Of a DNA stretch of 64,000 bases, positions 17,679 to 25,084 are shown in pieces. Under the pieces are notes generated by a model. The model searched no databases. It saw only the letters and a list, made by a program, of their open reading frames with translations, and had not been told where the DNA came from. Position 1 is the first letter of the stretch; the number at the start of each line of letters is the position of its first letter. The stretch lies in NCBI GenBank assembly GCA_017883205.1, contig JADGNZ010000010.1, positions 62,001 to 126,000 of the forward strand, given 5' to 3'. A program made the position numbers and the translations under genes. The DNA comes from Thermoanaerobaculia bacterium (GTDB taxonomy: Bacteria; Acidobacteriota; Thermoanaerobaculia; Gp7-AA8).

Positions 17679-18890
17679 ATGGACACCCTCCGCATCGCCC
17701 TCGCCGCTCTTGCCGCGCATAAGCTTCGCAGCTTCCTGACGCTGCTCGGCGTGATCATCGGCGTCATGACGGTGATCTCCGTCGTCTCGATCATTTCCGG
17801 TCTCAACGCTTACATTGCTGAGAAAGTGTTCACGCTCAGTCCGGACGTTTACATCGTCACGCAATTCGGGATCATCACCAGCCGCGAGCAGCTCCTCGTA
17901 GCAGTGAAGCGCAAGAAGCTCGATTGGCACGACTACGAGGCCATCCGCCAGCAGTGCACGCGCTGCGCGGCGGTGGGCGCGCAGGAAAACACGCGCATGA
18001 CTGTCAAGAACGGCTCGCAAAAACTCGGCGGCGTTCGTATCCAGGGCGGGACTGCAAACATCGGAGAGATCAGCAACGTCGATATCGAAGAGGGACGGTT
18101 CTTTACGCGCACCGAGGACGAGCATGCCGCGATGGTGGCCGTGATCGGATCGGACGTGAAGGACGAGCTTTTCGGCAAGCTCGATCCCCTTGGCCGCACG
18201 ATTCACATCGCAGGACATCCGGCGCGTGTGATCGGACTCTTACGAAAGCAGGGCTCGGTCCTCGGGCGGAGTCAGGACAGCCAGCTCTACATCCCGCTCT
18301 CGGCGTACCAGAAAGCCTTTGGTGCGAGAGGCGGCTTGAATCTCTTCGTGCGAGCGTCGGGCGGCGTTCCGGGGCTCGAGAAATCGCTCGATCAGATTCG
18401 CGTGATCCTACGCGGCCGGCGCAAGACGGGATTTCGCGCGGACGATCCGTTCGCGGTCGTTTCCGCCGAGGCGCTGCAAGCATTGTGGAAGAGCATCACG
18501 GCGGCCGGCTTCGCTGTGATGATCTTCATCTCCGGCATCTCGCTCGTCGTCGGCGGCATCGTGATCACGAACATCATGCTGGTCTCGGTCGTCGAGAGGA
18601 CGCGCGAGATCGGCATCCGCCGCGCGCTCGGCGCACGCAAGCGCAACATCCAGTTCCAGTTTCTGACCGAGGCGATTCTGCTTTCGCTCGGCGGCGGCAT
18701 CGTGGGCGTACTCCTCGGCGTCATGGTCAGCTTCGGGATTTCGGCGGCCTTTCCGCTGCCGACGCGCGTGACTCCGTCGCTCGTTGTGAGCGGGCTGATG
18801 ATCGCGGTCATCACCGGCGTCGCTGCCGGCTTCTTCCCGGCCATGCGCGCCGCGAACCTGCCGCCAATCGATGCGCTGAGGTCGGAGTAA
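17679..18890 (+). CDS. MacB-like ABC transporter permease (first)
   Basis: 403 residues: an N-terminal membrane segment (LRSFLTLLGVIIGVMTVISVVS), a large periplasmic MacB_PCD domain (about residues 45-270, with GRFFTRTEDEHAAMVAVIGSDV) and a C-terminal FtsX domain with three membrane segments (MLVSVVERTREIGIRRALGARKR). It lacks the ATP-binding domain of full-length MacB. The next permease begins six bases after its stop. The ATPase is expected from elsewhere in the genome. Confidence 0.9.
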   Translation: MDTLRIALAALAAHKLRSFLTLLGVIIGVMTVISVVSIISGLNAYIAEKVFTLSPDVYIVTQFGIITSREQLLVAVKRKKLDWHDYEAIRQQCTRCAAVGAQENTRMTVKNGSQKLGGVRIQGGTANIGEISNVDIEEGRFFTRTEDEHAAMVAVIGSDVKDELFGKLDPLGRTIHIAGHPARVIGLLRKQGSVLGRSQDSQLYIPLSAYQKAFGARGGLNLFVRASGGVPGLEKSLDQIRVILRGRRKTGFRADDPFAVVSAEALQALWKSITAAGFAVMIFISGISLVVGGIVITNIMLVSVVERTREIGIRRALGARKRNIQFQFLTEAILLSLGGGIVGVLLGVMVSFGISAAFPLPTRVTPSLVVSGLMIAVITGVAAGFFPAMRAANLPPIDALRSE

Positions 18891-18896
18891 ACCGGT

Positions 18897-20162
18897 ATGC
18901 GCGCACGTGATCACATCCTTGCCGCCCGCGAAAATATCCGCTTCGCCACGCGCGCGCTGACAACGTACAAGCTCCGATCCGCGCTCACGGTCCTCGGCAT
19001 CGTCATCGGCGTCACCACGGTCATCGCCATGGTCTCGATCATCGTAGGCTTCAACAACAGCGTCACGCGCGATTTCCAATCGTTCGGCGCGACGCTCGTG
19101 CAGTTCCAGAAATTCGATCCGCGATTCGGACCCGGCAGTAACGAGGAATCGCAGCGTATGCGCAAGGAATTGACCTATGAGGATGCGCTGGCGATGAAAC
19201 GGCTGTGCCCTTCGATGCTGGCCGTCTCCCCGGAGCGTTATTGGGCGGGCGACAACGCCGGGCTGGAAGTGATCTACAAGAGCCAGCAGGCGACGCCTGA
19301 CGAGTTCGGCGGTGTGACGCAGGATTACGTCGTCGCCAACAACCACTTTGTCGCCGAGGGACGCTTCATTACCGACAGCGATGTGCGCTCGGCCGCGCCG
19401 GTCATCGTGATCGGTTCCGGCATCAGCGACTCGCTCTTCCAACGCAGCGATCCCCTCGGCAAAGACGTCACGATCTTCGGCCGCAAGTTCACGGTCATCG
19501 GCGTCATGGAAAAACAGGGAGCGACGTTCTTCGAGTCGACCGATTCACACATCTACATTCCGATCACGACGTTCGACACGCACTTCCCGGCGATCAAACG
19601 GACGACCGGCGTCAATATCGCCACGGTGCCGCGCAAGCCTGAGTGGGTCGACCGCATCACCGAGGAAGGAACCGCGGTTCTGCGCGCGCGGCGGAAAGTG
19701 CCGTTCAACAAACCGAACGACTTCGGCCTGCTGACGCCCGACAAGCTGATCGGCAACTTCAAAGCGATCACCGGCGGCATCACCCTGGCGATGCTCTTCA
19801 TCTCATCGATCGCTCTGTTGGTTGGCGGCGTCGGCGTGATGAACATCATGCTCGTCTCGGTGACGGAGCGGACGCGTGAGATCGGTGTGCGCAAGGCAAT
19901 CGGCGCCGTCCGCCGCGACATCGTCATGCAGTTCCTGACCGAGGCGATGACGTTGTCCGGAGTGGGGGGCGTGATCGGCGTCGCCGCCGGCATGCTGATC
20001 GCGCTGATCGTGCGAAACGTCAGCCCCCTGACCACCGAAACCCCACTCTGGTCGATCGTCGTCGGCCTCGTCGTCTCCATCTCGATCGGCCTCTTCTTCG
20101 GGATCTACCCTGCGTACAAAGCGGCGAAACTCGATCCGATCGACGCGCTAAGGTACGAGTAG
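18897..20162 (+). CDS. MacB-like ABC transporter permease (second)
   Basis: 421 residues with the same architecture as its neighbour: KLRSALTVLGIVIGVTTVIAMVSI, a MacB_PCD periplasmic domain (EGRFITDSDVRSAAPVIVIGSG) and a C-terminal FtsX region ending YPAYKAAKLDPIDALRYE. The two genes look like an old duplication that now forms a heterodimeric permease. Co-transcribed with the adaptor gene; no ATPase is in the operon. Confidence 0.9.
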   Translation: MRARDHILAARENIRFATRALTTYKLRSALTVLGIVIGVTTVIAMVSIIVGFNNSVTRDFQSFGATLVQFQKFDPRFGPGSNEESQRMRKELTYEDALAMKRLCPSMLAVSPERYWAGDNAGLEVIYKSQQATPDEFGGVTQDYVVANNHFVAEGRFITDSDVRSAAPVIVIGSGISDSLFQRSDPLGKDVTIFGRKFTVIGVMEKQGATFFESTDSHIYIPITTFDTHFPAIKRTTGVNIATVPRKPEWVDRITEEGTAVLRARRKVPFNKPNDFGLLTPDKLIGNFKAITGGITLAMLFISSIALLVGGVGVMNIMLVSVTERTREIGVRKAIGAVRRDIVMQFLTEAMTLSGVGGVIGVAAGMLIALIVRNVSPLTTETPLWSIVVGLVVSISIGLFFGIYPAYKAAKLDPIDALRYE

Positions 20163-20201
20163 CTTGCGTGTTCGGGTCTGATCCGACATCCTCCCCATCG
20201 C

Positions 20202-21572
20202 ATGCCTGCCGGACGAAACGATCCCTGCCCTTGCGGCAGCGGCCTCAAATACAAGAAGTGCCACCTCTTGCTCGAGTCGGCTGAAGCCGCAGCGGCGGAA
20301 CCGCATCGTGCGCCTGTGCACGATGCGGGCTTACGGCTCGTTCAGCGCATCGGACAGTGGGCGTTTGACCGGTTCGGCAGTGAATTCGAGGAAGCGGGGA
20401 GCGGCCTCGGTCTCGAGGATATGCAAGCTGGCCTGCAGTTCATGGTCCCCTGGGCCATCTTTCATCACCCGATCCGGGGAAAGCCCGCCGTCGAGTGGTT
20501 TGCGCTGGAAGAGGCGGACAACATCTCCTGGCGCGAGCGCGCATTGATCGATGGGCAGCGCCAGGCATGGGTCGGCATGTGGGAAGTACGCGAAACCGTC
20601 CCCGGCAAGTCGATGATCCTCGCCGATCTGCTCTCCGGCGAGAAGCGCCTCGTGCAGGAGGCCAGTGCATCGCGAACGCTCGTCGCACGCGATGTGATCT
20701 TGAGCCGCGTCGTCGACTTCGGGGATACGTCGGTGATCGACGGCATGCATCCCTATAACCTTCCTCCCGAGGAGGCTTCGCATGCAGTCGGGGTCGTGCA
20801 AGATCTGTTGAAGTCGAAGCTGCCCATTGCCATCGAGCGTCTTCGCGAGATCACCACCGCGCTCGTGATCGTTGACGTATGGAGAAAGGTGGTCGATCGC
20901 TACATCGAACGCCGCAGCACGCCCCCTCGGCTCACAAACACCGACGGCGATCCCTTCCGTCAGACGGTCGACCGGTATCGCTTTGCTCCTGCCGATCGCA
21001 ACACGATCGAAGCCGCGGTCGGAGCGCTGAAGAGCTCTTTCCCGATCGAAGAACATGACGACGGTACCCGCTCGATCACGTTTTTCAAGAGCGGCAACCG
21101 CCAGCACGAAGATTGGGACAACACCACGATCGGCGTCGTCATCACATCGCCGGACGAGCTCCGAATCGAAACGAACTCCACCCGCCGCGCCAACGCCTTG
21201 CGAAAGCGCATCGAGAAGGCCTGCCGGGGATTGATCACCGACCACCAGCGCACACAGACCGATGCAGCGGACTTATTCGCGGCATCCGCGGCATCTCGTG
21301 ATGATGAAGGCCGGCGCCCTCGTGCCGAGGCGGTGGATCCGGAGTTTCAAGCGGTGATCCTCGACCAGAAAATCAGCTTCTACACAAACTGGACCACCAC
21401 CCCGATCCCCGCCCTCGGCGGCAAGACCCCGAAACAGGCCCTCCGCAGCCTCCGCGGCCGCGAGGCGCTGAGCGCCCTGCTGAAGACAATCGAGAACCAT
21501 GAAGCACGCGAGCCCGCCGCCACGCGCTACGACGTCAACATCCTGCGGCGCGCGCTGGGGATGGAGGATTGA
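20202..21572 (+). CDS. SEC-C metal-binding domain protein
   Basis: 456 residues. The N-terminus has the SEC-C zinc motif (C9, C11, C20, H21 in DPCPCGSGLKYKKCH), as at the C-terminus of SecA. The rest is a mostly helical domain without a recognised enzyme motif, ending with a short TPIPALGGKTPKQALRS block seen in several SEC-C proteins. It follows the efflux operon by 39 bases but has no evident link to it. A perfect hairpin repeat starts eight bases after the stop. Confidence 0.8.
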   Translation: MPAGRNDPCPCGSGLKYKKCHLLLESAEAAAAEPHRAPVHDAGLRLVQRIGQWAFDRFGSEFEEAGSGLGLEDMQAGLQFMVPWAIFHHPIRGKPAVEWFALEEADNISWRERALIDGQRQAWVGMWEVRETVPGKSMILADLLSGEKRLVQEASASRTLVARDVILSRVVDFGDTSVIDGMHPYNLPPEEASHAVGVVQDLLKSKLPIAIERLREITTALVIVDVWRKVVDRYIERRSTPPRLTNTDGDPFRQTVDRYRFAPADRNTIEAAVGALKSSFPIEEHDDGTRSITFFKSGNRQHEDWDNTTIGVVITSPDELRIETNSTRRANALRKRIEKACRGLITDHQRTQTDAADLFAASAASRDDEGRRPRAEAVDPEFQAVILDQKISFYTNWTTTPIPALGGKTPKQALRSLRGREALSALLKTIENHEAREPAATRYDVNILRRALGMED

Positions 21573-21579
21573 GCGGCGA

Positions 21580-21674
21580 GAGGGGTCAGGTCGAAACCGA
21601 AACTGACGACACCTCGCTACGACCATTCCTCTCGATGCAAGCGGTCGTCAGTTTCGGTTTCGACCTGACCCCTC
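21580..21674. repeat. GGGGTCAGGTC-ended hairpin element
   Basis: A perfect 31-bp inverted repeat (21580-21610 and 21644-21674) with a 33-base loop. The outer GGGGTCAGGTC is shared with the element inside the oxygenase gene at 54877-54967, while the inner arm sequence differs. The ends also resemble those of the 267-bp repeats at 28698, 29635 and 32945. Could act as terminator for the SEC-C gene. Confidence 0.9.
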
Positions 21675-21718
21675 GGCCAATGGCAAGGGAATCTGCATCC
21701 ATCTGCGTCATCTGCGGA

Positions 21719-22171
21719 TTACCCTCTTCGCTTCCTGCGCCGTCCCAGCGCCTTTTTCCGGAGGCGGTGGATGCGCCGGACTTTCTCTGCCACCGGGCTC
21801 TCCGGATCGGCGGCCTTGGCGGCTTTCTTGAGACGGTGGAAACCGGCCACGGCGCGTTTGGCGCGCTCGGCTTCTCTCCTCTCGCGCTCGATCTCCGTCT
21901 GGCCGCGAGTTGCCATCGTTAGGTCTCGCATCAACCTGTCCTGATTCATCGACGCTTCGAGTAAGTCGGCGAGCTCGTTCGGCGGGATCCGAGGATCCAC
22001 GCGCATCTTGCCGGACCGCAGCCGGGCCACGTTCCGGCGCATCTGGGCATAGGTCACCGAGCTCGGGAGCCACGGGAGGTCGTCCCGCACCAGCCCCCAT
22101 TCGCGGAGTACCTCCTGGAGACGCAACCCGTCCTCGGTGGTATTGAGAAACTCGAGATCTTTGTCTCTCAT
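21719..22171 (-). CDS. Hypothetical basic helical protein
   Basis: 150 residues from the ATG at 22171 with a GGAGAG site; the frame is open further upstream. Not recognised. The N-terminal part has 'LNTTEDGLRLQEVLREWGLV' and 'TYAQMRRNVARLRSGKMRVDPRIPP', then a long charged helix (QTEIERERREAERAKRAV) and a very basic tail (RRIHRLRKKALGRRRKRRG). The tail suggests nucleic-acid contact. Next to, and on the same strand as, another unrecognised gene at 22279. Confidence 0.65.
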   Translation of the reverse strand: MRDKDLEFLNTTEDGLRLQEVLREWGLVRDDLPWLPSSVTYAQMRRNVARLRSGKMRVDPRIPPNELADLLEASMNQDRLMRDLTMATRGQTEIERERREAERAKRAVAGFHRLKKAAKAADPESPVAEKVRRIHRLRKKALGRRRKRRG

Positions 22172-22278
22172 GGCGTTCTCTCCTATCGCAGCGTTCGCGG
22201 AGGAAAACGACCGGGCGCGCTTGCACGCGCCCGGTCTCACTTCCTCCTTTCACTTAGACGATTGAGAACTGCCGGAAG

Positions 22279-22905
22279 TTACTTACCCGCCGGCTCCGGC
22301 GTCGCTGGCGCGGACGGCGCCGGCGTTCCGGATGCCGGTGACTGCGGGGTAACGGGTGCCGGCGACTGCGACGTACCGGATGCCGAAGACTTCGGTGTGG
22401 GAGCCGGCGCCGCCTTCTTGCGGCGGGCAAAGCTCTTCAACCGTTTGATCTCCTGCACGTGTGGCACGAGGACGGCGTTCGCCGGGTCTCGCGCCAACTG
22501 CGAGCCGATGGTGTAGGCCTGCCCGGCGACGAGTGCGATGCGCTGGCGGCGGATGAGGTTCGCGCCGGACACGCCGTTCAGCATGCCCCGGAGCTCATCC
22601 TCCACCGCCGTCCAGCGGTTAGCCTCGTCGTACAACTGGCGCATTCCGTCAGCCGGTTGGCCGACCGCCTGCGAGACGTTATCGAGCGCACCGATGACGT
22701 TGATCGACGCCTGCAGGATCGGATTGGAGGTCCGGACCTGACGGCGCAGCACTTTTGCCTGTGCGGTCGTCAACGGCGCAACTTCGCCGATCTGCGCGCG
22801 CGTGGCGCGCAACTGTTCGACGACCGCCTCGGGTGACAATGTGGGAGCCGGCTGCGGAAGGTCCGCGGTGGCCGGCGGATTCCCGGTTTCCTGATTGGTA
22901 TTCAT
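22279..22905 (-). CDS. Hypothetical protein with Pro/Ala/Ser-rich tail
   Basis: 208 residues. Residues about 25-165 are helical (SPEAVVEQLRATRAQIGEVAPLTTAQAKVLRR; NPILQASINVIGALDNV), the last 40 are a low-complexity tail built of repeated SAS/GT/PAP units. Not recognised. It sits upstream of the basic helical protein at 21719, about 107 bases apart on the same strand, so the two may form one unit. Confidence 0.65.
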   Translation of the reverse strand: MNTNQETGNPPATADLPQPAPTLSPEAVVEQLRATRAQIGEVAPLTTAQAKVLRRQVRTSNPILQASINVIGALDNVSQAVGQPADGMRQLYDEANRWTAVEDELRGMLNGVSGANLIRRQRIALVAGQAYTIGSQLARDPANAVLVPHVQEIKRLKSFARRKKAAPAPTPKSSASGTSQSPAPVTPQSPASGTPAPSAPATPEPAGK

Positions 22906-23301
22906 GATTCACCTCAGAAGTAGAGGCCGGAGGGAACGACGAGCACTTGTGCACGAGTGCAGGCGGCCACCGGCTGGAAGAGAACGGCCATGGGCCGGCT
23001 CCTCCGGTTGATGTTCCCCGAAGTGCGCGCGCACTTCGAGAGCCCGCGGCAGGAGGAGCACCACTCAACTCCCGCAGGGATGAGAACAGTCGCACTTATC
23101 CAGCGCCGTCGTTCTCACCCGTTGGCCGCCAGGAGCGTGGGGCTCTCACGAGCGCCGGCTCCGTCCTCGATGAGCCTGCTGACAGGCTTAACGAGGCCAT
23201 GGAGACTATCATGAGCTTGGTGGGGATGTCAAGGGGGGTTGCGGTCGGCTGGTGTCCTAGTTTCATTTTTGGTGGTTTTTGCGATCACGGCGGGGCTGAC
23301 C
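22906..23301. other. Spacer of about 400 bases without a gene
   Basis: No credible coding sequence. Contains small inverted repeats such as GCACTTGTGCACGAGTGC near 22943 and a GT/T-rich stretch near 23245-23282 just beyond the end of the next minus-strand gene. Presumably the promoter region of the 22905 gene. Confidence 0.4.
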
Positions 23302-24216
23302 CTAGCCGCGGTGAGCAATGTTAAATCTTCCGCTTGCTGGAAGGAAATCGCCGCGACCTTGGACCTCATGCGGGTTTGCGAAAACATCCTCGTATGCAAT
23401 GTCGACATCTACGAAGAGATTAGCCCGACCTGCGTTAATTTCGTCGATCGATTCTTGGCTAAAACCACGGCCGAACTCCCCAAAGGACAACGGCGCGCGC
23501 TCGCCAGCGCCCAGAATCGCAGGCACGCTCACCACGTGCATACTGTCGTATTTTTTAGGATCGCTGAATTCGGTGCTGATGATTTGACATTGGAATGCCA
23601 AATTCTCCGCGCGGGTACGACCATAGTTCTTCACGGTAACCGTGCATACCGTATTTGCATAGAATCTTGTCGTGTCTTGTACCGGTTTCCCCTCGAAGCG
23701 GAAGCCCGGACCACCACTCAAGTCAATCTTCTCAATCAGTACGTCGGCCCGTTCCAATACCTCAAGGGCGCGCTTCGCGGTGTCGGCAGAACTCTTCGCG
23801 GCATTTGCGGCCTTTTTGGTCTCTCGATTACTCGCAAGAGAAAGCAAAAGCGCGCGGCGGTTGAAGCGTCTCATCTCACAGAGAATCCATACCGTAGCGC
23901 CGAAGTAGAGGCATGTTGCGAGTGCGGTAGCCCCCTGGAAGCGGTTCGGCCACGGGTCTACCGGTGGGTTCGTTGGGTTGCCTCCGCCGTTTGCTTTGGC
24001 TCCGCCGTACCACTCAGCCTTATTGGTGTTGACCTGCTTCACCGTCCCGGCAACTTCGGGTTGTGGTGTGGTTTTGGGTGCTGGGGGTTGATGCTGGTTG
24101 CCTGCTGCGGCGGGTTTGGCGCGCTGACCTATCGTGGGCGTAGCCGGAGTCGGGGATGGTGACCGTGATGTTGTCGCCGCAACCACTAGGGCCAAAACCG
24201 CTACGGCGCGAAGCAT
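23302..24216 (-). CDS. Hypothetical membrane-anchored protein
   Basis: 304 residues. N-terminal signal-like segment, a Pro-rich linker (about residues 18-60), one membrane segment (TALATCLYFGATVWILCEM), a helical coil (ETKKAANAAKSSADTAKRALEVL) and a beta-rich end with TVKNYGRTRAENLAFQCQI. This coil-plus-beta arrangement is common in bacterial hypothetical proteins of unknown role. A plus-strand frame over the same bases is a shadow: it lacks start signals and protein-like composition. Confidence 0.7.
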   Translation of the reverse strand: MLRAVAVLALVVAATTSRSPSPTPATPTIGQRAKPAAAGNQHQPPAPKTTPQPEVAGTVKQVNTNKAEWYGGAKANGGGNPTNPPVDPWPNRFQGATALATCLYFGATVWILCEMRRFNRRALLLSLASNRETKKAANAAKSSADTAKRALEVLERADVLIEKIDLSGGPGFRFEGKPVQDTTRFYANTVCTVTVKNYGRTRAENLAFQCQIISTEFSDPKKYDSMHVVSVPAILGAGERAPLSFGEFGRGFSQESIDEINAGRANLFVDVDIAYEDVFANPHEVQGRGDFLPASGRFNIAHRG

Positions 24217-24242
24217 CGGGCAATGATATCGCCAGCCCGTCG

Positions 24243-24491
24243 CTAAATCTCCAGCAGCATCTTCACTCGCGTCACCGTACCGTCAGAGTCCATCCGCCGG
24301 AGGATGTCATCGCGGTTCTCATCAAGGAACGCCTGCGCCGGTTCCTTGAGTTGCTTGCGCGCGTCTCTCAGGTTCTTCCCGCGAACGGTGACGCCCCAGA
24401 ACTCCTCGATGAAGCCGGTGACTCCTCCGTCGTCATCATCGAGAAAGACCGCCGTCAGAACTGCCCTCTTCGCATCATCGTCAGACATCAT
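24243..24491 (-). CDS. HicB-like antitoxin-fold protein
   Basis: 82 residues starting at the ATG that overlaps the upstream stop (ATGA, 24488-24491). The core 'GVTGFIEEFWGVTVRGKNLRDARKQLKEPAQAFLDENRDD' is the HicB pattern: a degenerate RNase-H-like fold taking part in toxin neutralisation. No HicA gene accompanies it; its partner is the upstream small DNA-binding-like protein. Confidence 0.75.
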   Translation of the reverse strand: MMSDDDAKRAVLTAVFLDDDDGGVTGFIEEFWGVTVRGKNLRDARKQLKEPAQAFLDENRDDILRRMDSDGTVTRVKMLLEI

Positions 24492-24727
24492 TCGCCCCCG
24501 TACTCTTTCGCGACTTCTGACCGTATCCATGCTTTCGCGACTCGTGCGAAGTCTGGCGACCGCTCCGCCATGCGCTGCACTTCGTCAAGCATGATGCCGT
24601 CGAGAATCGACTCCTCGACCACGGCAGACACCGTTAGTTCCCGTTCCTTCGCGCGGCGCTGGAGGATGCGAACTACGAACGCCGGTAGCGTGACTCGGAG
24701 GGTGGAATCGTGCCTTCGTTCGATCAT
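24488..24727 (-). CDS. Small ribbon-helix-helix-like protein
   Basis: 79 residues from the ATG at 24727 (an earlier ATG at 24754 would put the 24735-24748 inverted repeat inside the gene, which argues against it). 'STLRVTLPAFVVRILQRRAKERELTVSAVVEESIL' fits a ribbon-helix-helix DNA-binding start. It is the first gene of a two-gene unit with the HicB-like protein and is divergent from an XRE regulator. Confidence 0.65.
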   Translation of the reverse strand: MIERRHDSTLRVTLPAFVVRILQRRAKERELTVSAVVEESILDGIMLDEVQRMAERSPDFARVAKAWIRSEVAKEYGGE

Positions 24728-24734
24728 GACAAGC

Positions 24735-24748
24735 GACAGCATACTGTC
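24735..24748. promoter_or_regulatory. Inverted repeat upstream of the RHH/HicB-like pair
   Basis: GACAG-CATA-CTGTC, eight bases upstream of the ATG at 24727. A candidate operator for self-repression by the RHH protein or the divergent XRE regulator. Confidence 0.4.
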
Positions 24749-24765
24749 TGTCATTCAGCAACACA

Positions 24766-24792
24766 ATCGTGTCTCCTCACTTTCGACACGAT
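24766..24792. promoter_or_regulatory. Inverted repeat over the XRE start codon
   Basis: A perfect 8-bp inverted repeat, ATCGTGTC and GACACGAT, with an 11-base spacer; the right arm covers the first bases of the XRE start codon at 24791. A likely autoregulatory operator in the divergent promoter region. Confidence 0.45.
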
Positions 24793-25003
24793 GGCCTCTG
24801 ACGCCGCCATGCTTCGCGCCCTCGGGAAGAGAGTCCGCGAGCTACGGCACGAACGCGGTTTCTCTCAGGAACGACTCGCCGAACTCGCGAACATCCACGA
24901 GAACCACGTCCGGCGCATTGAGGGCGGCACGGCAAATCCGAGCTACTTGGTTGTCGCCCGGATCGCACGTGCGCTCGGAGTCGATCCCGGCGGCTTGTTC
25001 TAG
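24791..25003 (+). CDS. XRE-family helix-turn-helix regulator
   Basis: 70 residues, a bare HTH domain: 'LGKRVRELRHERGFSQERLAELANIHENHVRRIEGGTANPSYLVVARIARALGV' is the lambda-repressor-like fold. The ATG at 24791 follows an inverted repeat. It is divergent from the RHH/HicB-like genes and 81 bases upstream of the duplicated-domain membrane protein gene, so it could control either side. Confidence 0.88.
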   Translation: MASDAAMLRALGKRVRELRHERGFSQERLAELANIHENHVRRIEGGTANPSYLVVARIARALGVDPGGLF

Positions 25004-25084
25004 GCGTGACGGATGGTCCCACCAATTACGGTGCCGCAAAATAACTTCCGAGCGGCTCGCGCGGAGCGAGAGTAGGGTAGCGGG

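Noticed and set aside
16241-17806. 521-codon minus-strand frame over the HlyD-type gene
   Set aside because: Antisense shadow; the plus-strand adaptor has strong family motifs and a ribosome site.
23239-24162. Plus-strand 307-codon frame
   Set aside because: It is antisense to a minus-strand gene with signal peptide, membrane segment and coil; its own translation has no domain character.
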